In this document: piece by piece, positions 19,498-27,957 of the stretch
How positions within the stretch are numbered: the stretch's first letter is position 1
Layout of the letters: each line of letters starts with the position of its first letter
Origin: Cyclobacterium qasimii M12-11B
Lineage (GTDB): Bacteria > Bacteroidota > Bacteroidia > Cytophagales > Cyclobacteriaceae
Length of the DNA: 64,000 bases
Direction of reading: 5' to 3'
Assembly: GCF_000427295.1 (NCBI RefSeq)
Contig: NZ_ATNM01000191.1
Span: 1 to 64,000, forward strand
Translations under genes and position numbers: made by a program
Notes under the pieces: model-generated
Database searches by the model: none
Told to the model about the DNA's origin: nothing
The model's input: only the letters and a program-made list of their open reading frames with translations

Positions 19498-21767
19498 ACG
19501 ATTCCAAATAAGGCCACCGGAACATGAACATTTTGCTGCTTAAAAGTAAGCAGCAGCTTGTCCGTTTGAACCGGGGTTTTGAATTTAATTGTTACTACTG
19601 TTTGGTGATTGTCCTGGATTTCAGCCAAGACTTTTCCACTACCGTCACTCAATTGAATGTCTTTTACACAAAAAGGAATCTCGGATTCCGGATGACCCAT
19701 CAAGGTAGACTCCAACGCATGATCAAAATCAGTATCAAAATACATACTTAAACTATTAATAATCTGCACCTTATCCCAAACCATCTCAATGGTAGGTTTG
19801 GTGTCATTTAAGCCTGCTGCCCATGCATTTGTACCTTCTGTTGGTCGGAAAACCCCATTCGTTAAGAATTTTATTGAATACGGGTCAATAACCGTTAGCA
19901 GCTCGAATGCGAAGTTTTGTCCTTCAGGCCTTCTTTCCGGCAACCAGAAGTCAAAAGCCTCAATACCAATGCCTTTAGGGGGTTCCTGTCTACTCGTGGT
20001 GGCTACGGCTTTGTTGAATTTTTGGAAGACAGTCAGTAGTCCTGTGGCCCTGGTTTGAGTACTCCTGATAGACACCTTTTCGTTGGCTGAAAAGGCTACA
20101 AAATAATATTCTGTTTCGTCTATATTAACTTGTAAATCAATTGTTAAATACTGTTCACCTAAAGTTAATTCGAATTCTTTTTCAACTAATATAATCTCAG
20201 GACTGAAATTACCTCTTTTCTCACTTTTCAATAATGAAGCCACTATTTTAGTGTTTTCAGTTGCCTTAAACTGAAATTTCATGGCTGGTAATTTACCGGG
20301 CACAAGGGGTAACATTTGTGCAGCTGCAAAGGTCAGGGATTTCCATGGACCATCAAAGGCCAAGCCCGACAATTGCATCGTAGAAGAGGCAGAAATTTTC
20401 GCGTCCTGAGCCAAATCTTCTTTCAATCGAAGCACATGATTTGGGATGTATTGTCCTTGTAAAACCAAGGCATCTTTTAAAGCTTCTATCCTACCCTCCT
20501 TTAGGATTTCTGAAGGTGAAATTTGATCCTCTTTACAGAGCACTGCCGCCATGGCTACAGCCTGTGCATTGTGGGCACAAGTGGCCATTACACGGCTCGA
20601 TCCAAAGGCCACATGACTGGCACTAATAATCCTTCCGGTCAGGAAAAGATTGTTAATATTTTTGCTATACATGGTCCTGTAAGGAATCTGATAAACACCC
20701 TTGGTATGCCACTGTGTACAGCCAGGTTTTTCACCATAAACACCATCCGCAGGATGAAGGTCAAGGGCCCATCCACCGAAGGAAATGGCATCGTCAAAAC
20801 TGCGTTGTTCAACCAAATCTTTTTGAGATAAAATATAGTCTCCTTCAAATCTTCTGCTCTCTCTTTTGCCCGGAATTGTGCCTACCCACTCCAGGGTATG
20901 AGTATCTATTTCGGGATATTCTCCCGAGTTTTTCAGGTGATTCCAGATGCCATATATCACTCGCCAAAGTTCCCATTTTATCGTTTCTGATTCATGGATG
21001 GTATCTTTCCTTCCACCGTATTCTACCCACCAAAGTCTACAGCCATGGTCCTTCAAATTGAAGGATTTAAACCTTGGCAATTCATCGATTTCTGTATTGG
21101 CATATTTGGGAGCAACAAAACGAACCGGTTTGCCTGTGTCCTTGCTATAGAAGTATAGGCTGTGTCCTAACAGTTCACCATATTCATGATCCGGTGCAAA
21201 TGCCTCGTCAAATTCATCTGCTGATTCTGCTCCCATTCTAAAAGCTGCCCCTGCCATAAAACTCATGATGCCATCTCCTGACCCGTCTACAAACAAGGGA
21301 GCATCAAGCTTGTATTGAGTGGAGTTTTGACTGCAAAAAGCCCACACATGTTCAATTTCATCCTGGCTTTTTTTCTCCAAATCATACATCGCTGTATTCA
21401 AAAGCAAGCGGATATTTGGCAACTCTGTTACTTTCTCGATCAGAATGGTATCCAATATCAAAGGGTTGCCTTCAGGGTTGCGGTAGAGGTTTTCCAATAA
21501 AATCTCATCCACTACTCCACCCTCTCTTGCCCAGCGGTTATTGTTTCCCATATGGGAGGTTGCACCAAGGATCCATAACCGAATCTCTGAAGAACCATTA
21601 CCACCCAGAACCGGCCTGTCTTGCACCAATACTACATTGAGGCCCTCTCTTGCTGCCGTTATAGCGCAACAAGTTCCTGCAAGTCCTCCACCCACAATTA
21701 CCAGATCTGAAGTAATTGATTCGGTTTTTAAAGACCGCTTTTCCTTAGTAAAATTTTCTTTAATCAT
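19488..21767 (-). CDS. FAD-dependent oxidoreductase (FAD_oxidored family)
   Basis: This 759-aa protein has a Rossmann dinucleotide-binding motif (IVGGGLAGTCCA, residues 24-35), followed by RPVLGGNGSSEIR, a hallmark of the PF12831-type FAD oxidoreductases, and a second FAD motif region around NNLFLTGRIISASHVAFGS (about 385-403). A C-terminal beta-rich domain of about 330 residues follows. No signal peptide is seen, so it is likely cytoplasmic or exported by another route. Members in polysaccharide loci probably oxidise sugars or sugar acids, but no substrate is proven. It sits between the symporter gene and the GH9-like gene, in one operon with a second family member (24996-26825). Confidence 0.85.
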   Translation of the reverse strand: MIKENFTKEKRSLKTESITSDLVIVGGGLAGTCCAITAAREGLNVVLVQDRPVLGGNGSSEIRLWILGATSHMGNNNRWAREGGVVDEILLENLYRNPEGNPLILDTILIEKVTELPNIRLLLNTAMYDLEKKSQDEIEHVWAFCSQNSTQYKLDAPLFVDGSGDGIMSFMAGAAFRMGAESADEFDEAFAPDHEYGELLGHSLYFYSKDTGKPVRFVAPKYANTEIDELPRFKSFNLKDHGCRLWWVEYGGRKDTIHESETIKWELWRVIYGIWNHLKNSGEYPEIDTHTLEWVGTIPGKRESRRFEGDYILSQKDLVEQRSFDDAISFGGWALDLHPADGVYGEKPGCTQWHTKGVYQIPYRTMYSKNINNLFLTGRIISASHVAFGSSRVMATCAHNAQAVAMAAVLCKEDQISPSEILKEGRIEALKDALVLQGQYIPNHVLRLKEDLAQDAKISASSTMQLSGLAFDGPWKSLTFAAAQMLPLVPGKLPAMKFQFKATENTKIVASLLKSEKRGNFSPEIILVEKEFELTLGEQYLTIDLQVNIDETEYYFVAFSANEKVSIRSTQTRATGLLTVFQKFNKAVATTSRQEPPKGIGIEAFDFWLPERRPEGQNFAFELLTVIDPYSIKFLTNGVFRPTEGTNAWAAGLNDTKPTIEMVWDKVQIINSLSMYFDTDFDHALESTLMGHPESEIPFCVKDIQLSDGSGKVLAEIQDNHQTVVTIKFKTPVQTDKLLLTFKQQNVHVPVALFGIVCL

Positions 21768-21789
21768 TAAGATATACTGAATACACGTT

Positions 21790-23468
21790 TTATTTTAATA
21801 CCTGAGCTTTAGCTTTGTTACTTGCATACCGCACCGCATAGGTTCCCAAAGCAAGGATCAAAAACCCCATTGTGAAGAGGTAAATTCCTCCTCCTCCACC
21901 CCAGAAACCAAGGGCAAAAAATAATAAAGCAATACTTATAAATGCCCAACCCATTACCTTATAACCGTAGGTATTTTGATCCTGACCGGAATTTAAACTT
22001 TCAGTCAATTCCTTTTGGGTAGGCTGGGCTCTAAGCGCATATCGATGGTATTGGGCGCTTTCAATGTTTTTATATTTGGCATAAAACTCATAAATAGCTA
22101 ATAGAACTATCGGTAAAAAGACGCCAACAATCATTTCACTGCTTCGTCCGAGTGAAAAGGACAATAAGGTTGGGGACACGAATTTAAAAACACGTTGATC
22201 ACCAGACTTACACTTGTAACTACTAGAATGGAATTACCCGTCTGCCTTTTTGAAAACAGCCCCCAGATAGCCGGTGCATACAAGGCACCTCCCGTTACCG
22301 CCCCTATACTTAAAACCACTTCTACAATTCCACCTGCCAAGGGCACCATAAATGCAACGCCTATAGTACCCAAGCCAAAAAGTAGGGTAGCAACTCTGGC
22401 CACTTTCATTAGCGTTTGTGGACTTGCTTTTGGATTTAGTGGTTGGTATACATCATTTGTCAAAACGGCTGCTGCCAGGTTTAAGGATGTATTCACAGAA
22501 CTGGCCGTAGCAAAAATCATTCCTCCTAGCATAAGCCCAAGCATGCCAACTGGGAGTACGCTCATACACATCCTCAGGTAGGCACCTTCGGTTTCTAAAC
22601 CTACCAAACTTGGGTCCAGCACTCGGTAGATCATAGGAGGCAACATCCATATCAGAGGACTTATCAGATATAAAACCCCAAATAAATACCCCACTTTTTT
22701 GGCTGATTTAGTATCTTTTACTGAAGTATAACGTTGAACATAGGCCCAGTTTCCACCAATAAAAATGGTATTGTAACCGACAAAGGCAAGGATAAACCAG
22801 AAGGTGTATTCTCCATTAAAGATGTTGAAAAAGGTATCTGGCGCTTCAGCTATGAATTGATTAATTCCACCCACCTTTTCCAATGAAAGCGGCAAAACGA
22901 TTAAAACCGCTGCTGTCAGGATCACAAATTGAAGCACATCTGTAACTATAACTGCCCAAAGCCCTCCAACTGCTGTATAGACCATGATCATGCCTCCTAA
23001 AAGCAAAATGGCATAGTATATATCAAAGCCTGTTACCACATTCAGGATCTTAGCTACAGGATAAAGAAATGCCCCTGTATATCCCAGCGAAAGCACTAGA
23101 AAAATAAAGGTATAATACTGTTGAATATTTTTCCCAAACCTATTGGTCAAGTAGGCGGCAACAGTTATTGATCGGGTTTCTTTCCACTTTGGGGCAAGGT
23201 ATTTACCAATGAGAAAGCCACTGATACACATGGCCATTTGAATGGTTATGGCTACCCATCCCCACTCGTAAGCAATGGAGCCCCAAACCACAAAGGTGCC
23301 TGCAGAGAAAAAGCTCATAAAAAGGGATAATCCACTGATGGACCAGGGAACTGCTCCTCCTGCAGCAAAAAAGGATTTCATATCCCCTCCTTGTTTTCCA
23401 AAAGACAATCCAGCACTAAGAATAATTAGCGTAAAAACAAAAATGGTTAGGTAATCTAGTTGATGCAT
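21790..23468 (-). CDS. SSS-family sodium:solute symporter, frameshifted
   Basis: The main frame (23468 to 22131) encodes most of a sodium:solute symporter with about eleven or twelve helices and family motifs such as GGLWAVIVTDVLQF and SSVNTSLNLAAAVLTND. After SLVINVFL the frame changes: the other frame reads KFVSPTLLSFSLGRSS and continues through two more helices to 21790. Adding one base in the A/T run at 22183-22190 produces a 559-aa protein, a normal length for this family. The transporter probably brings a released mono- or oligosaccharide or sugar acid into the cytoplasm. It lies between a sulfatase and an FAD oxidoreductase in the same operon. Confidence 0.85.
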
Positions 23469-23544
23469 AACAATTTTAAAAAGGCTAAAGATAAACTGTA
23501 GAAGCTTAAAGATAAGCGAATTTTTAATACTTTAAACTGTGTTC

Positions 23545-24981
23545 TCAGTTCATTAAAATGGGTCCTGGGTGATTGATCTGAGAAGCGTTTGTGGCATCTC
23601 CGGGCATTTCCCCTCGCGCCCATTTTAATAACTTTCCGTCCATGGTGGCTTTATGTGGGGTTGGATTATTGGGAATGTTATCCCCTGTTTGGTTGGTCCA
23701 GGTTGTAAGCAAAATCCTCATTTCGCTCAATACCTCCTTATTTTCAGGTACATACAGCACATTCTTAAGATTATGTGGGTCATTTTTAGTATTGTAGAGT
23801 TCTTCTGCGGGCTGGGGCAAGAATGTGATTAATGATTGAGCAGGTGTTAATTGGCCCTCTTCGTGCTTTTGCCACAATTCTTTAGCAGCAGGAAAGCCAT
23901 GAGGATCGGATTCGCCAGAAAGATTCCTCTTGTTGGGCCAATTGTTTCTTATGTAAATCCAATCTCCCAACCGTACCATCCTTTCATGCATGCTGTACCT
24001 GTGCCAGTTTCGTTCAGCAAATGCTACTTCACGGGTAATGACCTCATGGTCTTGAAGAACTTTGGAGAAACTTACTCCCTGAATGGTTTCAGGAATGCTT
24101 AATCCCGCAAGTTCAAGAATTGTAGCAGATACATCTATAGCACTTACAAGCGCATTGGTTCTTCCCTTATTAACTTTTGGTCCGACAATTACCAAAGGTG
24201 TTTGAATTCCATTCTTATACAAGTAGGTTTTACTTCGGGGAAAAGGTCTGCCATTGTCAGAAAGAAAAATCAAATAGGTATTGTCGAGAATATCTTGCTT
24301 TTCCAGCTCATTCAAAATCACACCCACATAATGATCTAATCGGCTGATTTCATGATAATATCCTGTGAGGTCTTCACGGGTAAGTGGCCCGTCGTACAAA
24401 TAGGGTTGTACTTCTACCTGAGCGGGAAGATAAGTACGCGCCTTATCATTGACCTGCCAGTCCCTGTGGGCATCATGAGAGGCCAACCAGAAAAAAAAAG
24501 GTTGGTTTTTGGGTCTGTTTTGCAAATGAGACAGCCAATTTTCACTGCCTGCCGGCTTACTGTCTGAATGTTCTAAAAACCCCAATTGATTCGGAGGGGC
24601 CATGTGGTTTTTACCAGATAAAACCGTGTGGTATCCGGCCTTGTTTAATTCATGTACAAAGGTTTTTTGACTGGTTGGCAGTTCAACATGAATCTCAGGT
24701 GCTCCGGTATTGTGTGGATACCGTCCAGTAATCATGGAAATCCTGCTAGGTGAGCAGGAACTTGTGGTCAAATAGGCATTGTCAAATACCAACCCCATCA
24801 TCGCCAGCCTTTGTAGGTTCGGAGTATCAATTAATTGATTTCCATAAATGCTAAGGTCCTCTGCAGAAATATCATCCGTCAGGATAAACACAAAGTTTGG
24901 AGGACGGTTATCAGCGGAAACCTCAAATGCTCCCAGCAACAGCAGCAGCGATAAAAGGATTGGTATTTTAAAATAATTCAT
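23545..24981 (-). CDS. Exported sulfatase
   Basis: The 478-aa product has a signal peptide (cut near VSAD) and the S1 sulfatase fold. Metal-binding DD follows NFVFILT (residues 36-37). The formylglycine motif CSPSR starts at Cys 76, and GKNHMAP (about 125) and LIFLSDNGRPFPRS (about 238-250) are the expected metal and sulfate-binding segments. All catalytic motifs are present, so it should hydrolyse a sulfate ester after formylglycine maturation. The periplasmic substrate is probably a sulfated glycan fragment. It is in operon with the symporter downstream (76-base gap) and an FAD oxidoreductase upstream (14-base gap). The S1 subfamily is not assigned. Confidence 0.92.
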   Translation of the reverse strand: MNYFKIPILLSLLLLLGAFEVSADNRPPNFVFILTDDISAEDLSIYGNQLIDTPNLQRLAMMGLVFDNAYLTTSSCSPSRISMITGRYPHNTGAPEIHVELPTSQKTFVHELNKAGYHTVLSGKNHMAPPNQLGFLEHSDSKPAGSENWLSHLQNRPKNQPFFFWLASHDAHRDWQVNDKARTYLPAQVEVQPYLYDGPLTREDLTGYYHEISRLDHYVGVILNELEKQDILDNTYLIFLSDNGRPFPRSKTYLYKNGIQTPLVIVGPKVNKGRTNALVSAIDVSATILELAGLSIPETIQGVSFSKVLQDHEVITREVAFAERNWHRYSMHERMVRLGDWIYIRNNWPNKRNLSGESDPHGFPAAKELWQKHEEGQLTPAQSLITFLPQPAEELYNTKNDPHNLKNVLYVPENKEVLSEMRILLTTWTNQTGDNIPNNPTPHKATMDGKLLKWARGEMPGDATNASQINHPGPILMN

Positions 24982-24995
24982 TTTTGAGGTTACCT

Positions 24996-26825
24996 CTATT
25001 TATTTGGTAATGTCGGGTAGTTGTAAATGTTCAAAGGTGATTCTATAATGCCCATAAATTCATCCAAATGACGGGTGTAAACCTCTCTAGGGCTGGCACC
25101 GTTCCTATTGGCCACATAGGCTGCATAGCCCACAGCCTCTCCCATCATGCCACAAGTACGCATCACACGAGTGCTACCAAAAGCTACGTGAGTGGTACTT
25201 ATGTTTCTTCCCGCCATGTATAAATTATCGATGTTTCTGGAATATAAAGCACGGTAAGGAATGGTATAAGGCTTTACCCTAATGTGTTTGGTGGCAGCAA
25301 AGAATTCTTCCCCTTCGAAGTATTTGGAGTTCTTGGCATCTGGAAAATGAAGGTCAATGGTCCAAGTGGCTGTGACACTTCCATCAGGGTACATCACCCC
25401 ATCTTGTATGTCCATTTGAGTCAAAACATGGTCTCCCATAAGTCTTCTTGACTCTCTTTTTCCTCCAATATAAGATACCCAAGCCAATTCATTGTTTTTG
25501 TACTTCTCGGCTTTCTCTTTTTTCAGATAGGACCAGTTACCAAAAATTGCACGAAGGTTGTGATCCCTGATTTGTTCCGCTTCATAGATCGTGTTGAAGT
25601 TACCAAACCCTGTCTCCCACTGCCAATCCGCCTTGTGGTCATCTATGTGGTACTCATCTGAAAACTGCAATGCCCAAGGTGTTTCTGGGAAATCAGAAGC
25701 GTATTCTTTTTCTAAAGAGGCCCATAGATTAGAGGTTCCTAAAGTAAAGTCATCTGCGGTATCAGCTGCCAGAGATTCTCCTGTTTCTTCCTTACTTTCC
25801 CGTCCCATTCGGTATTCGGCTCCTGCAAGATATCCCAATGTACCGTCACCAGTACAATCAGAAAAATAGGTGCTCTCAAATCGGTATTCCTGGTTGGTCG
25901 CTATGTCACGCCCTATTACCGCTTTGATGCTATTCCCATCCATTTCCACTTCATATACATGCGTATTGAGGTGAAGTGAGATATTAGGTTCTGCTCTTAC
26001 TATTTCTAGCTTTCTGTCATCTCCATATCTTTTTTCATCAGGATTTCCGTTACCCGGATCGCCATTGTCCAATTCCCTAACAATTCGTCCTAGTTTTGGG
26101 TAGTGATTGACATCCACTCTCCCCATAAGGTGCACCCTAATTTCAGAACTATTGTTTCCTCCCAATACGGGCCTGTTTTGTATCAATGCTACCTTTAATC
26201 CCATTCTAGCGGCTGATATGGCAGCTGTCGTTCCTGCAATACCACCACCTACAACTACCAAGTCAAATTTACCAATCTCTTCAGGTCCATCTGTTAAGCC
26301 CAACAGTTCCTTGCGAAGCGTCAAAAGCTTTTTGTTGTCATTGGTTGGCTTATCAGCCTTAGACGTAGAAAAATAAATGGCATCAAATCTTCCGTTGAAA
26401 CCGGAAAGATCCTTTGCGGTAAGGGAATTCTCCCCCTGCTTCATTTCGACTGCACCTGCATAATACCAGTCCCAATCCACAATTCCACTTTGGCCAAAAA
26501 CCTGGTCGATTTCCTTGTTATTAATATCCAGTTTAAAAGCCCCAGGACCTATTGGATAAGGTGCCCAATCTTTTGTCCTTACCCACATATGGTAGGTGCC
26601 ACCCTTTTGGAAGTTCACTTTCGTGCTGGCATCTTCCACCACACGTCCCATTCCATGGGCCATCAAGTAAGAGCTGTACAATACATCGAAGGATTGTTGG
26701 TCGATTACCCAGCCTCCAGTATTTTCAAACGATTCTGCTTCCACCAAAACCCTGTTCTGGGCTTGTGACGGGTTCATTTGGGTAAAGCCCAGCAGCAGGG
26801 CAAAGATCCATAGTATACGTTTCAT
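24996..26825 (-). CDS. Exported FAD-dependent oxidoreductase with N-terminal jelly-roll-like module
   Basis: The 609-aa product has a signal peptide (cut near SQAQ), a roughly 130-residue N-terminal module resembling carbohydrate-binding beta-sandwich domains (VLVEAESFENTGGWV, GGTYHMWVRTKDW) and a PF12831-type FAD-oxidoreductase domain. The FAD motif VVGGGIAGTTAA lies at about 191-202, RPVLGGNNSSEIR follows, and NLYMAGRNISTTHVAFGS is near 545-562. It shares these motifs with the 759-aa neighbour but differs in having the export signal and N-terminal domain. This suggests a periplasmic oxidation step on a sugar still outside the cytoplasm. Substrate and electron acceptor are unknown; the adjacent FMN-binding-like protein is a candidate partner. 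Confidence 0.85.
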   Translation of the reverse strand: MKRILWIFALLLGFTQMNPSQAQNRVLVEAESFENTGGWVIDQQSFDVLYSSYLMAHGMGRVVEDASTKVNFQKGGTYHMWVRTKDWAPYPIGPGAFKLDINNKEIDQVFGQSGIVDWDWYYAGAVEMKQGENSLTAKDLSGFNGRFDAIYFSTSKADKPTNDNKKLLTLRKELLGLTDGPEEIGKFDLVVVGGGIAGTTAAISAARMGLKVALIQNRPVLGGNNSSEIRVHLMGRVDVNHYPKLGRIVRELDNGDPGNGNPDEKRYGDDRKLEIVRAEPNISLHLNTHVYEVEMDGNSIKAVIGRDIATNQEYRFESTYFSDCTGDGTLGYLAGAEYRMGRESKEETGESLAADTADDFTLGTSNLWASLEKEYASDFPETPWALQFSDEYHIDDHKADWQWETGFGNFNTIYEAEQIRDHNLRAIFGNWSYLKKEKAEKYKNNELAWVSYIGGKRESRRLMGDHVLTQMDIQDGVMYPDGSVTATWTIDLHFPDAKNSKYFEGEEFFAATKHIRVKPYTIPYRALYSRNIDNLYMAGRNISTTHVAFGSTRVMRTCGMMGEAVGYAAYVANRNGASPREVYTRHLDEFMGIIESPLNIYNYPTLPNK

Positions 26826-26836
26826 TTCAGGTTTAT

Positions 26837-27937
26837 TTATTTTGAGTGTTCAATTGTTTTTAACTTTTTATCTAATTTTTTCTGACTTTTCAGAAGGGCC
26901 TCCATTTCCGATTCCCACTTACCTTCATTTAGGTATTTTAGGGCCAGGAATTGTTCGGCTTTGTTAAGGTTTGACTGGTTTTGGAGCACAGCTAACATTT
27001 TCTTTTGCTGTGCTGGATTGGCTTCATTCAACCCATTTAACAATTTAGAATGAATTTCAGGGAACAAAGTCAATGCATTCAGTTTGTCTAAAAGATCCAT
27101 TTGCAAGCGGTATTGACTATTTTCAAACGTCTCCCATAGCTGTAGCTGTCTTTCACTTGAAGAAAAAACTTCAATTGGCAAGACTTTTATCAAATGAGTA
27201 GCTAAGAAAATATTATCACTTTGCAAGATTTTCAACATTGCAGCGGCTATTTTATCGTCTTTCTCTAAGCCTTTAGCCAACACCTTTTCAATGGCCCAAT
27301 ACTGATAAGGGTAATGGCCACTTTCCAGAAATTTAAGCAACTGTTCCCCAGAATAGTTTTCGGTGGTATAAGCCTTAGCAATAGCTGCCATGTCCCCATG
27401 AGCCAAATGCCACAAGGTATAACAAGAGTATACCGCACCATAAATCACTTCATTTTTAATGGTTTTAAGTGTCGCACCCGTCACCGCATCCACCCCATTG
27501 GTTGCTGCTGTCTGGGTGCCGCCTACGAGCTCCTCAATTTTATAGTCTTTTAGTAGGGACCTCTCATTGCTAAGGATTTCCTGTAATTTGTCATGATCAG
27601 CAACATCAAAAGGAACATGATCCAATTTGGTCAGTAATTCACCCTCTGGAACATCATACTTTTGATAATTGCCTAGCAGGTCCCAATAAAAATTCACATA
27701 AACCGGGTAGCATTCGTTGGTATGACAAACTGGTGTGAAGATTTCAGCCATGTAGCCCTCTGGTTGACCATTGTCATCTTCCAATAGAAACATGTCATAG
27801 CGCAAAGAATCCGTCTCCAGACTTTCGATCAAAACCTTATTGCCCAACTTTACATTGCCTTGGAATCCAGCAAGGATCAAGGTGAGAATCAATAAAAATA
27901 AACCTTGGGTCAGGTATTTTGAATGATGTTCAGTCAT
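26837..27937 (-). CDS. Exported FMN-binding-like protein with helical repeat tail
   Basis: The 366-aa product has an N-terminal hydrophobic anchor (about 11-24). Residues 45-180 contain VCHTNECYPV, NFYWDLLGNY, and then VDAVTGATLKT (about 149-159). The last motif resembles the [S/T]GAT site at which FMN is attached by phosphoester in NqrC/RnfG-type FMN-binding domains. After YSCYTLWHLAHGD a helical, HEAT-like region runs to the end. I infer an exported flavin electron carrier or redox partner of the neighbouring FAD oxidoreductase, but the match is motif-level only. It is in the same operon, 11 bases upstream of that oxidoreductase. Confidence 0.55.
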   Translation of the reverse strand: MTEHHSKYLTQGLFLLILTLILAGFQGNVKLGNKVLIESLETDSLRYDMFLLEDDNGQPEGYMAEIFTPVCHTNECYPVYVNFYWDLLGNYQKYDVPEGELLTKLDHVPFDVADHDKLQEILSNERSLLKDYKIEELVGGTQTAATNGVDAVTGATLKTIKNEVIYGAVYSCYTLWHLAHGDMAAIAKAYTTENYSGEQLLKFLESGHYPYQYWAIEKVLAKGLEKDDKIAAAMLKILQSDNIFLATHLIKVLPIEVFSSSERQLQLWETFENSQYRLQMDLLDKLNALTLFPEIHSKLLNGLNEANPAQQKKMLAVLQNQSNLNKAEQFLALKYLNEGKWESEMEALLKSQKKLDKKLKTIEHSK

Positions 27938-27957
27938 GCCTATTGTGTTTCTAAAGC

